Source: Phoronis australis (Eukaryota; Phoronida; Phoronidae). Taken from it: a stretch of 64,000 bases of DNA. Numbering within the stretch: position 1 is the stretch's first letter; each line of letters opens with the position of its first letter. The DNA lies in assembly GCA_002633005.1 (NCBI GenBank), contig NMRA01000238.1, positions 434,001 to 498,000 on the forward strand. Reading direction: 5' to 3'. The notes below the pieces were generated by a model. The model worked only from the letters and a program-made list of their open reading frames with translations. It ran no database searches and was not told where the DNA came from. A program made the position numbers and the translations under genes. Below, one piece after another: positions 1-12,600 of this stretch.

Positions 1-354
1 AGAAAGATTGTTTAATAAAAACCAGTTTACCCAAGATTGATTCTGAACAAAATACAAAAAGAAAGTTCTACATGCAAAGATAAACCTGAACCTATCCACA
101 TTGAATATTACGATACATGTAGTACAATGCCAGCGCAAACAAGTAAAGACAAGCTATATAAGCATAAAGCTGGTTAAGAAAAAATTATTCTCCTTCCGTC
201 GATACAATAGATACCAAAAATTATCAGACAAAACTAAGTTTGAACTCAGCATTCTGGTTACTGTGATGGCAAATTCTTCTTCCACTTAGCCGTCACGATG
301 TGGAATTGTAGGTCATTGTGTCAGATTTTTTTAGGAGTAATTGAGGTCCATGAC

Positions 355-636
355 TGGGGCCAGAGGTCTGTTTCATGTAAAGTGACTTAACTAAAAAAAT
401 TCGGTTTTAGGCTCCACACAACAACATAAATCAAATTTCACCTGAGCAAAAATCCAGTCTCTAAGAATCTGCACATGGCTGCTAGTAACTGAGAATCTTT
501 TATAAATCATTTCTTGGCTGTGATGTGCTCATAGTTACTTGGCTCAACTCTTCTTCAGCAATTGAGAGGTGGGAGTGCAACATCAAATTTCTGCCTGAAG
601 TCTTAAACTATTTTAATGAAACAGACCCCAGGTCAG
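355..636. mobile_element. MITE-like element with imperfect inverted ends
   Basis: TGACTGGGGCCAGAGGTCTG at the left reads again, inverted and imperfect, near 617-636 (ATGAAACAGACCCCAGGTCA). The shared core is GGTCTGTTTCAT. The 280-bp interior is non-coding. Related core sequence (GACTGTTTCATG) recurs at about 21425-21440 and 21640-21655. No clear target duplication was found. Confidence 0.4.
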
Positions 637-1778
637 AACTTGCAATGATCATATACTTTCAGCCTAAGGGCTCTGTCACGAAAATGGGATAAAACCAAAT
701 GAGAACCAACTAAAGATTAATCTGAGTAGGAACCATGCCAAGGGCGTCACCTTCGACGCATGTTTTTAGTCAAAGTTGTCCGTTTCCACACGTTCCCATC
801 CTGTTTCAGCAAGATGTGTTGAAAGCGGACTCCAATGTTCAGTGAACAAATTTGGAAAAACACCTGGTCATATCACACTGTGCAATGTGGTCATATGTTT
901 AGGCATATGCATTACGATAACCAAACACCCAGAAAACACTGTCAGTGACTATAAAACTACCTTCAGTCACAAATAACAACTTAAGGCTTGGATCACTGAC
1001 TGTTATGAAACTGGTCTTTCTTTGTTTCTTTGTCAAAAAAGATATGATCATGGGGCAGGGCAAGAACTGACAGTTCATTACGGCTCATGGCCAAGTCAAG
1101 GTCAAGGTTAAGTTGTCAAAGCAGATCATTTTATACAGTGAGTATCCCACACCTTTGCAAGCCCAGAAATCATTTTACGTTTGCATAACAAACATTATTG
1201 AGACCAACTTTTTAGCGGCGATTCAAAAATTTTTCGGTGAGAATGCGGATTTATGCCACTTTCAGTTCAGTTGGAATGATAATATCCAATTTAAATTAGC
1301 GATAACAATATTAACTTGTTAAAGTTTCAAAAAAATAAGACAAAATGACCAAGAATTCCCAACCATGACAAATGACTACAAGTGGATTTCCCCTCATCAT
1401 GACGGCTGCAGGGTAATTGGCATTCACCATCAGAATAGTCGACTGGGAAACAGAATGCTGTTCAATTATTTACATTGTTACAAAGTATGGTAAACAATGG
1501 CAGACTAGCAGTGGCACAGAGAAAGCTGACATAGAGAGATGACCCAAAGATTTGACACAACATCAACATATACCTTGATAATTATTGGGATGTCGGCTGG
1601 TTCCTATCGCAACAGATCAGTAATGTAAAACTGTTAATGTTGCAGAACAAAACGATCAAGGCATGCATTTTCATATGGTTAATTAGAAGCTCAAGAGAAA
1701 GAACTTACTTTGGGTGTGGGGAAGCACTCCACTGGGTCCACTCAGAATTCAGTGGTTGAACTTATAATAAACATATTG

Positions 1779-2215
1779 GCCAATTATCTGTGAATCACAG
1801 TAGATTTCAATAATTCCAGCAGCCGGACTGATATATATTCTATTGAATCAGCTGTGAGTCACAGAACATTTCACCAATCACAGATGCAACTCATCATACA
1901 TTCTGGCCAATCAGCTGTGAGTCACAGAAGATGTCACCAATCAGAGATGCAACTTATCATACATTCTGGCCAATCAGCTGTCAGTCACAGAAGATGTCAT
2001 CAATCAGAGATGCAACTTATCATACATTCTGGCCAATCAGCTGTGAGTCACAGAAGATGTCACCAATCACAGATGCAACTTATCATACATTCTGGCCAAT
2101 CAGCTGTGAGTCACAGAAGATGTCACCAATCAGAGGTGAAACTAATAAAATATTCTGATCAATCAGCTGTGAGGCACAATTAAAATATATTTCGACCAAT
2201 TAGCTGTGAATCAGT
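1779..2215. repeat. 63-bp minisatellite with TGAGTCA and CCAAT motifs
   Basis: Units start at 1852, 1915, 1978, 2041 and 2104 (period exactly 63), with degenerate partial units on both sides. Each begins CTGTGAGTCACAG, a near-palindrome holding the AP-1 consensus TGAGTCA (TCAGTCA in the unit at 1978), and contains CCAATCA and GGCCAATCAG. Because 63 is a multiple of three, frames stay open through the array; the resulting repetitive frames are not genes. Confidence 0.9.
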
Positions 2216-2830
2216 TGCTGCAATAAAAATTTTCTTTCATGTTCACAGTTTGGACTAAAATTCCACGATTCACAACAACCTATTACACAAAATCATATTC
2301 ACGTATAACTTCAAATCATGGTTCGCAGATATGAAAAATGCCAGTTCCATATTCACACATGACAAAAAAAATGTTTCGTAGGTCAAGAGCAAACCCTTCA
2401 TCCCTTCATTATAGATTTCAGTTGGATATAATGGTCCGGGCCCCACTTTTTGTGTCCAGCCTCGGCATATCTGGCCATAGTCTGGTGACTGGATTTATAC
2501 AGATTAGACCAGATAGGGCAACGAATATTCCTTTCAATGAAAACCATAGCCCAGTGACTTTTCAATCATGGCAAAGCAAACATTTAGATGGTAGTAAAGT
2601 CAATACACAGAAAGGTTATAGTAAAACTCTAAACCAATGTTAACACTAATATAACCACACCAGATACTGCCTCCACAACACGACTGAAAGGTAATGCAAA
2701 CACAATAAAGATTTAATTGAACATACAGAATGTGTTCATTTTGATTCAACACGAGTTGATAAATACCATTTGTGACTGCAAACAGTCCATTGTTTCAAGG
2801 AAACAAAATAACAGTGGACCTCCCAAAAAG

Positions 2831-2936
2831 CACATTCCCTGTCTCAAACAGGTGCTCAGATGGGTACTTTACTCTTCACAAGCACATACCCTGTCCCATA
2901 CAGGTGCTCAGAGGGGTACTTTACTTTTCACAAACG
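2831..2936. repeat. Two-copy 52-bp tandem duplication
   Basis: Copies begin at 2831 (CACATTCCCTGTC) and 2883 (CACATACCCTGTC) and share CAGGTGCTCAGA and GGGTACTTTACT, with several substitutions between them. Non-coding. Confidence 0.8.
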
Positions 2937-3544
2937 ACAGTGCGCCAAGAGAAATATTGCCCAGACGAGGCACATTAACACACATTCAGCATGCACAGAC
3001 ATGTGAAGATTCACAATGAACACGTTGGATTGAATGCTCAAAATGCAATATTAGATCAAAATCATGCTATAATTAACAGTTTTGTTTTATTTCAACATGT
3101 AATTAGTACGCATAAGGTTATTTAATTTATTCCAAACATTTTACTGAGTGTGTTCACGATTGTCTATTAAATCCATTCATCAGGTCTAAAACATTTTCCA
3201 TTTCCACAAATTCGACTTTTTACTATTTTTAACAGTAAAAAGTAGTATAAAATTTTATTCAGGCACAGGAAAAATCGAAATAAAAGCACATTTGATCATT
3301 GATAAAGAGTTGAAGCCAAACCTTTCAAACCTTGAAATATTTCTATGCAAACTAACAAGGGTTAGTTTAAAATTGTTCCAGAAGACAATTTTGAGCCAAA
3401 ACCTGCCATTCACTAGGATCTTTATACCGTAACAGAAAATGAAGCAAGCCTTTACCAGTTGTTTGTTAGTTAAAATCCTAAACAAAGACAAAGTGAAAAT
3501 GGAAGAAGGAACGTTAAGAGGAGAAGTTGATGGAGAACCCTTAC

Positions 3545-3669
3545 CCTGTGAACTGATGTGATAACGAGAGTGCTTGTCCGCGACGGGGTAATGGGACGTA
3601 GTCGTTTCTGTTCCAACTCCCGTATTGCAACATCGGTGACTGACTCAACCCCGTTAATCATAACAAAAT
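3545..3669 (-). CDS. C2CD2L: C2CD2L-like exon 12 (conserved C-terminal block)
   Basis: NGVESVTDVAIRELEQKRLR and TPSRTSTLVITSVHR match NGLDPVAETAIRQL and TPTKRSTLIISGVSK of vertebrate TMEM24. Acceptor ATTGTAG, donor GTAAGG, exit phase 0. The good donor shows that more coding exons follow; none was recognised between 3544 and 1. Confidence 0.9.
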
Positions 3670-6600
3670 CTACAATACACGCAAACGAACAGAACGTAAA
3701 ACGCTAGTCAAGCCGAGAGGTTAGGATTGCCATGCAGTGATTGCTGATGAAGACACCAGATGTCGCTCTCTGCGGTGACCTGCTGTTCATCTACAACATG
3801 CCGTGTGTGAACACACCAATAACCGTACTTACGGAGTAGGTATGTGAGCGACCCCAGAACTTAAAGCGGTTTCGCCTGGGAGATGGTGAAGCCGACCTTT
3901 TGTCCAAGGCGCCACCTAAGACTTGACCTTTTTCTTTGGAACCTGCTGAGTTGTCTGCAATTGGTAGTCATGTTGTTAACACTTGGTAGCCATGTTGTTA
4001 ACACAAGCCTGTGCACGGAAATGACAACTACTTTCTGATATTCAAGCAGTGAGAATGACACTCATGGCTCTATGAGATACAAGGCCTAATACAACTCAGT
4101 TCATATGAAAATTCATCAAGTGATTATTGGCCCATTCACACGACTGTCTTTTGATACGAAAACGCAACCTTTTCTTCATTGATACATCCTCTGTCCACAT
4201 GTCCCACGAAAATGACAACCACAAACGCAACATTTTGTCAACACTCTCCAAATGCATTTTTTATCAAAACGCTGACATCCTAGTTGTATTTGCATATTGA
4301 TGCGGAGAAAAAATGTTTAGGAATTGCAAAGAAAAATTAGCATTTTCAACATGAAACCCAATCATGTGAACAGGACCTAACTGAAATCCTGTACAACTTG
4401 TAACATGTAATCAATCCCATTAAGTAATAATATCAAGCACGGAAAACAAAGGAATATTGCAAATAAAAAGATTTTTGAGCAAATTTCAAAAAGGAGCACA
4501 ATTAGGAAAAATAAAAACTTAAGATGTTTCTTTCTTCAGATTTGAAAATGAGATAAGAAACCTTAAGAATTATGTATGAAATAAACAAACATAATTGACA
4601 TTTTGTCAGAATGTTGATCCCATAATCAACATAACGTCAAAACTTTTGAGAATTTCGGGATCTCTTGCTCAGAGCGATTTACAGAGCCTGATCATGTTGA
4701 CACATTCAAACAAATTCTCCTTGAACTTGAAATGTTAATTTCTTTGCTATAATTATTTCCATGATAAAAGTAAAACCTCATTTCTACACTGAATAAGAAT
4801 AGCAGACATGCCGAAATTAACTAACAAAACTTGGCAGCAAGCAAAAATAAAAAATATAAACAGAGACTAAATTGAAAACTGGAAAACAAGATGAAAGATG
4901 AAACAAACCACTTGAGAGATGAAGTATCAACTTGAAGGTTCAGCCTTATTGCAGTAATTTCCACTCTCAGATTAATTTAAATTGGGATATTTTTACTGTG
5001 CACCTCTAGGGAAATGCTTAATCACCGCTTCTTGAATGACGTTCTTTTGGGATTTTCTGTCTGAAATTACTTTGGAAAAATCAACAGCATTTTGCAACTG
5101 AAGTTAGTATTCACCTTTGTCTGCAGGATTGAACTGGTCAGTTTCAATAAAATGCTAATTTTAGAAGTGGTACTTCATCTTTAAAGGAAAATTATCGGTT
5201 TTATGGGCGAAAAATACATTTATGAGATCACTGTTGGATGGGAAGTTATTCCCAAGGCTTTCGCACCCGTAGGTGTCTATTTTACCGCAGTGACCTCATG
5301 CTAAGAATCCTATGCGGACACCATCACCCCTTGAGGTTGGACAACTTGGCAGTTAACCTTAAAATCCATCGCTTTCTTCAAAGAAACCATCGAGCTTCAG
5401 CTGAAGTTATTGTTCTCTGGAGACCGACTTATGTATTCAGACATAAAATTGCCTAGAGGGCAACAAAAGTATTTCTTAAAATTCCATTTTGAAATTTTTA
5501 AAATAGCATATTGAATGAATATTTTGTGAACAGTACACATCATTAGGTTTTTGAGTTTTGAAAACCGGACAAGGAATGTGACTTTTATGACCTAACTAAA
5601 ACTTTTGAACAATGTTGCCTGGAGCTGGAATCAATGAGCATGTTCTGCGTCATTAATTCTGCTGAGCTTGCAACATAATGGGTCAATTACCAACAGTCAT
5701 AAACCAGCAGGTTGGAAAGTGACGAAAGCCAAGTTTCATCTTACAATTCCGGGCATTGCTTGGATCCACAAGTAGTTCCCAGTGGGTTGGCACTCTTTTT
5801 CAAATTTGTATTGTATACCAAAAGGTCCTCATTCAGTAGTGCTCTGAGAGGGAGTAAAAGACAGCCATTTGAGATTAAACGATTCAACTCAGTGCTTGTG
5901 GCATCAACCTAGATTTTTTAAACTTTTTTGATTTGAAATACCAGGTTTCACTTTATTGGCAGTTTGGCTACTATGGGAGTAGCCCAGGGACGCCTTCGCT
6001 GACAACTCATAGAACTATTTTTGTCACATTTTCCATACCTCTGTCCCATTCCAGAAATGCAAAAGCTATCCAAAACAGAACAGATCCCATGGGGCTTTAG
6101 TTTGTTGGGAGTTTCTTTCTCCGGTAGCTATAAAGCTATGAAACAACAGAATCCGCAATGTTTTGTGATTTTATAACAGATGGTCAATTCTTGCCAGTCT
6201 GTCTGACATTAGGTGAAATTTAACTAAATACTCGGTCATTTGTCGAGTGGGTTTAGTTCTGCCAGAAGAGCATTGGAGTGCAACCACTGGGGTACCATGT
6301 TGGATCCTGCAGCGAGTCTGGCCTCAAAAATTACTTTTCTCTCCGATAATGTCCCTTTAAAGAAAACGTATTCAAGGCTAATTGATTTACTCAATTCCAC
6401 ACAGACATTGAGGAAAGTTGTTGACAGTGTATAATGCACAAAAAATAATAACTAGAAAAAACTTAGAAAGAATTGTCTCAACTCATGATGAGGTGGCAGC
6501 ATGTCTCATTCTGAAGAATAGAATACCACAGGTAAACTCCCTTCACATATTCAAGCAATCGGATTTTATTTTATTCATGCCAGTTAGGTGCCTAATACAA

Positions 6601-9600
6601 ACTCGGTGCTAAAATAGAGAAAACATGGACTCTTGCGTGCCCATCTGGAAAATTAAACTGGTAACTTAGTTTCTTAAGTGCTGTTGACATATGCCAGACT
6701 ACAGACCTGAAAATAATGATAGCAAAGCACTATCTACCACAGGACAGCAATCAAAAGCAATGCAAGGATGAATAATGCAGATTTTGGTAGACTTCAAAAA
6801 TGGTTTTTAAAAAGTGAATACAAAAATAACTGATCTACATTGCGTGAAACTGGACACATTGACATGCCGTTCAGATATCACGTCAGCAGTGAATGCTTGT
6901 TCTGTACTGCTTGAGACAATTTGCTAAAGATATGCCAAGTTATCAAATGTGCCATGATAACTTTCACTTTGTCAATCATAACATAAACACACTCTGGAAA
7001 TCATTTCCGCATTATATCCAGGTTCACATTCACTCGCTTGCATCCATCCACATTTAAGACGGGACTCAGAGGATTAAGAGACATGTTTGTGCAGTGCTCA
7101 AGTGTCTGCCAGTAATATCAAGATTGGTACCCGGGTCTCAAACAACTTTTGCTGGCAAAAATGAATATGAGTAAATAACAAAAAAGAAACCTCCTTCAAA
7201 ACTGATCGACTGACTCCCAATAATATCAGCATGGAGAAACGATCAAAAGTCCAGGGCCCATTTTATCAAAGGTCAAGAGTTTTGGTTCACACAGTCGTAA
7301 TGTACATTCTAATTGGCACATAAGTCATAACTTGGGTTGTGAAGGCACCCATTAATTCTGATTGCAAAAATTATCAACATTACCTCAGTTGCAATGTTTC
7401 ACTGTTGTAATAAAACACAGGGTCGCGTGTGCAACAATGTTCTTACACCAGTCTTAGCAACCATCAAACCTACCACTTTTGATAAAACACACCCTAGGAA
7501 TCAATGTCAACCGCAGGCAGTCATATTTCATTGCAGACTACAACTAACTGCCTGCTTTGTGCCTGAACACCATTCATATGCACTACTCTAAAAAAGTTAA
7601 ATTTGGTGTTAGACCATTTACCTGAAGACACAAGGATTTGCGGCGGGATATCATCTATGTAGGAGAACACACACATTAAACATAAGTTTTAACACAGTGT
7701 AGCTGAATATAATGTAGAAGCGAAAATATATCAACTAGTTAATACGCTAAAACAATTAATTGAAGACACCAGAAATGATTTACTTTTCAAACCTGGTTTT
7801 AGTCAAGATAATTTAAAAGAGCACACATCCTTAAGAGAATGGACAACATAACAAGAGCAACGCAGAGCGTTGAAATGCGCCCACAATTGCACCGCATACG
7901 GTATCCTTCTAGGGTTGTTTATTGGTACCATAAAGTGGCCAGTAGAGGGCATATACGTAGTATGTTGTACTTTGCAAAATGGAAAGGCATGGTCATTGTC
8001 TCCTCAATAGGCTAGGGGCAAAATGTGAGTGATCTTCATAATACAAGCACATCNNNNNNNNNNNNNNNNNNNNNNNNNNNNNNNNNNNNNNNNNNNNNNN
8101 NNNNNNNNNNNNNNNNNNNNNNNNNNNNNNNNNNNNNNNNNNNNNNNNNNNNNNNNNNNNNNNNNNNNNNNNNNNNNNNNNNNNNNNNNNNNNNNNNNNN
8201 NNNNNNNNNNNNNNNNNNNNNNNNNNNNNNNNNNNNNNNNNNNNNNNNNNNNNNNNNNNNNNNNNNNNNNNNNNNNNNNNNNNNNNNNNNNNNNNNNNNN
8301 NNNNNNNNNNNNNNNNNNNNNNNNNNNNNNNNNNNNNNNNNNNNNNNNNNNNNNNNNNNNNNNNNNNNNNNNNNNNNNNNNNNNNNNNNNNNNNNNNNNN
8401 NNNNNNNNNNNNNNNNNNNNNNNNNNNNNNNNNNNNNNNNNNNNNNNNNNNNNNNNNNNNNNNNNNNNNNNNNNNNNNNNNNNNNNNNNNNNNNNNNNNN
8501 NNNNNNNNNNNNNNNNNNNNNNNNNNNNNNNNNNNNNNNNNNNNNNNNNNNNNNNNNNNNNNNNNNNNNNNNNNNNNNNNNNNNNNNNNNNNNNNNNNNN
8601 NNNNNNNNNNNNNNNNNNNNNNNNNNNNNNNNNNNNNNNNNNNNNNNNNNNNNNNNNNNNNNNNNNNNNNNNNNNNNNNNNNNNNNNNNNNNNNNNNNNN
8701 NNNNNNNNNNNNNNNNNNNNNNNNNNNNNNNNNNNNNNNNNNNNNNNNNNNNNNNNNNNNNNNNNNNNNNNNNNNNNNNNNNNNNNNNNNNNNNNNNNNN
8801 NNNNNNNNNNNNNNNNNNNNNNNNNNNNNNNNNNNNNNNNNNNNNNNNNNNNNNNNNNNNNNNNNNNNNNNNNNNNNNNNNNNNNNNNNNNNNNNNNNNN
8901 NNNNNNNNNNNNNNNNNNNNNNNNNNNNNNNNNNNNNNNNNNNNNNNNNNNNNNNNNNNNNNNNNNNNNNNNNNNNNNNNNNNNNNNNNNNNTAAAAATG
9001 GCCACTAGGTGGCGCAAACTATGTCGAATCCATCTGAAAACGGCAGGATAGCGTCATCTCACTAATAGGTGCCTACATACCAAAATGAAAATCCGTTCAG
9101 GACTTTTGAAGATACAAAGGTAAGCGTAAAAAACTAAAATTGCCACTAGGGGGCACACCGGTAGTCGGATCCGTCCGAAAGTTCGCACATGCCGTCCCAT
9201 TCATGAATGGAACATATGTGCCAAATTTCATGAACATATGTCAAAGGGTTTTGGAGATAGAGCAGCGGACGCCGGACGGACGCCGCCCGTACGGACGGAC
9301 GGACGGAGATGACGGCATAATGCGTCCACATATAAATATGTGGGCGCATAAAAATGGCATTTCTTGGAAGACATGTAATGAAGCTAATGAAACACAAAAG
9401 GAATAAAGCTAGTTCAACTTCACTAAGCAACATTTAGCAAAACAAAAATTTTAAATGGTTTAAGATGAATTGTCATTTTAGACTGAAAATCTGATACTTG
9501 ATGTGCATACTTTACCAGGCTCAAGAAAATTCGTTCTGTTCATAAACCATTTTCTGGCTAGCCGGAACTACTTTCATTACCTTGAGAAGCAGACGTGTTC

Positions 9601-12600
9601 CTCTGACGCCCCCTGCTGCCCTTCCTGTCACTGTATGGCGAAGGGGATTCAGATCGGAGCCCCTGCTCTGTTTTCTCGACTTTGTTGGGAGATTCTATCA
9701 AAACAGATCACTGATAAGTAATCACCATGAAATTTAAAGCATTTTTGCCAATAATACAATTCAAAGGAAATAAATGACATTGAAATTGTTGATAACTTGA
9801 AGCCCACCTTGCTTTTACATCAATTGTCAACTCTTCGCTAAGTACCATACTCATCTGCGTTAACGTCTATGTTCAAATTAACCCCCTCCAACGACACTTC
9901 CAAATTTTCACTTTTTAACACCCGTGCTTAGCTCAGGGCTTGGAATGACCAATGACAATAAAAAGGAAAATTTTCCACGTGATATATAGCTCCACACATA
10001 AATAGGCTTGTGTGAAAGAAATATTTTTTGCATTGTAAAATTTAACTGAAATAAATGTTTTTGCATTAATAAAGTCAAAATAATAATAAAAAAAGAAAAA
10101 AGAGGAAACAGGGAATCAAAGACATCTAAACCAAAAAAGAGGAAATCCTCTTAAAAGAGGAAAATTCAAACCCAGTTGGCTTAACGCCCACACCTAATAT
10201 ATAAAAACGAGACTTCCTTGAAAGCACTTTAGTTGTGAATGCCAGTCTCATGTCAATTTTAGCTCCCGCTATGTACAAAATTTGCTTTTGGAGCAGGTCA
10301 ATACCCACAATCCCCTATTTCACCTTTTTTTAACTGACACATAAGTCAGATACAAATGTAGCTGCTTGGGTATTTACACAAATTAAACAGTTGGACAAAT
10401 GCCCATCCTACATAGGACAAAATCGATTTCAAATGTCCATGATCAGTTCTATGCCTACCCTGATTTTTGAGCTCCCCAACTTAACACCCTGGGCATTAAC
10501 CAGGAGGAATACAGTAGTTCAAGACTCGAGTAATGCAGACAATCAAAAACAACTGCACACTAATTCCAGTAAAGAAAGCACTTCAACCGAATCATATACA
10601 CAATTTATGGTTAAAAGGATAAATTCCTGAAGGCTAAGTCTAGTTAGACAAAAAGTAATTATTCTATAGAAATATCTTGCAACAGATATCAGTATTAACA
10701 TACTGCTTTCCAAGTAGATTTTGTTTTTTGAAATATAATGTTTGGTCGCTTTAAGACGATTCTATGTTCACTCAGCTTACCTTTCACTGTTGGGTCTATA
10801 CGCTCCTTTGGCCTCTCTGTGGTAGTCGTTGTCGTGGTAACACGAGTCCCACCAGGAAGCATAGTACGACTAGTCTCAATCTTTCTACGTGGCGACATGC
10901 TGTCAGCATCAAGTTCATATTGCTGGGCTTCAGCTGGCTCCATGAACAAAAACTGGAAGCAGATGATACAATAAACACGGAAATTGATAATTACAAAAAG
11001 TAGTCTGCATTTAATAGTACCATAAAGAATCGTTTTCCTCATTTGCAGATACGAGCTTTGAAAAAAGCCAATAATATAATGTCACGGATGAGAAAGCATG
11101 CTATCAGAAGCATGTGAGGCAGAGGTGGATTATGGGCAGGTAACAAAATAAAGCGAAGCAATATTAATTATTTAGGAGGTTCCGTGATAAGAGAGTAAAA
11201 CAAAATATTTTTGACTTTTCCTTTGGAAGTAATACAACCATTCAAAGTTCAATAATGAAATTTACAGCCAGAAGAAAGCCATTGACTTAGAATTTTAAAT
11301 GAACACAGAAGATTTAGCAAATTGTTAGTAGAACAAGAAGTTAAACACAAGAAATAAGACATTTCAAAGTCAGGATGAGTCGGCACTTCATAGGAAGAAA
11401 TGAGAAAAATAGGGAGGAGACACGGATAATAGTTCAAGTGTCGTTTCTTTTATTCTCAAAAAGACTGTGACTCAACCAATCGATTATGTTAACTTAAATG
11501 TGATTGGTTGAAATCACCCAGCATTTTCGCACTTCAGCAAAAAACCTAAACAGAGATCATAGAGCAAAACAAAATTCAATTCTGCAAAATTTTTCTAGTT
11601 CTGATCACATAAACCAGAAAGAGTCATAGGCTTACAATAAAGTAAAACTTTAATAATTGGTTACAGCTTGTCATGCAACTAAAATGCAAGTTAATACTAA
11701 CAACAGAGAATGATTCAATAAGAAATAAACTATTCGAAAGACAGTGAAGGAAGTGAATGCTTATTTAAAGATCACCGCGCCATTTCATCACTATACTAAC
11801 ATTGGGATTAACAGATTTCAGTTGCCATGGATACAGTGCAAAAAGGGACTACAATTATCTTCCATAAGACAATGGGATAACAAATTGTTACCAAGTTTTC
11901 GGCTAGTCACAAAACAGAAATAACGACACAAATCTGAAATTGAACAATAATAATAAGATTAAGACATGGAAAGGTAAAATAGAAAAGGGTTAAAATAAGA
12001 CCGATTGATCATGCAGCCATTTTTAGAAGACTAATAGCAAATAAAGAGACATCCAAATATGTATAACATTAAAGCAAATACAGCTTACATAACCAAGAGC
12101 AATAAGAAAGGGCACAAGAAGTTTAATTACAGCTATTTACAGGCTAATGATCACAAACTTAAGCAGCAACGTCAAAGATGTTTTGCTTAATGTACAAATG
12201 TTCAAACCAGTTTGCTTATTAAATAAAGAGTCTAAGACAAAAAATTGCCATCATAACATTTCAACATGCATCAATAACAAGGGTTCTCATATGGCTAGCA
12301 CATTTCAATTCACAGCACTGTATACACTACAATATGCTACCCAAAAAATGTATGGTAATAATTTTGTACTTATTTTACACAAAATAACTTCCAAAATAGT
12401 CATTTTTCTTCACCCTTAGAAGTATAGTAAAGAAACTGGTAGGTGTGTTGAAGTTGCAGATAGGCTAACCAGACCACTCAAACTCAACAATGGACAAAAA
12501 TCAACCGTGTCCTATTGTCACCACTCCCGTCTTGAATGGCCACTAAACGAAACAAGGTTTTAATGACAATTCCATGCAACTGAAGTCAATCCCACATGCT

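Larger units (their letters stand above)
1..3544. other. Non-coding stretch beyond the last placed C2CD2L-like exon
   Basis: No exon matching the vertebrate C-terminal polybasic region was recognised on the minus strand. The interval is AT-rich with three repeat features, listed separately: a MITE-like element, a 63-bp minisatellite and a 52-bp duplication. Short open frames here are repeat-driven or random. Confidence 0.5.
3670..9580 (-). other. Intron between exons 11 and 12 of the C2CD2L-like gene
   Basis: About 5.9 kb, including the assembly gap. Apart from the short duplication at 3961 and the repeat element at 7876-9348, nothing coding was recognised. Scattered frames of 60-70 codons show no family resemblance. 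Confidence 0.6.

Noticed and set aside
1854-2183. 109-codon repetitive open frame
   Set aside because: The 63-bp minisatellite period is a multiple of three, so open frames arise automatically.
8004-9051. Long frames of 327-340 codons on both strands
   Set aside because: They consist almost entirely of N; they are artefacts of the gap.
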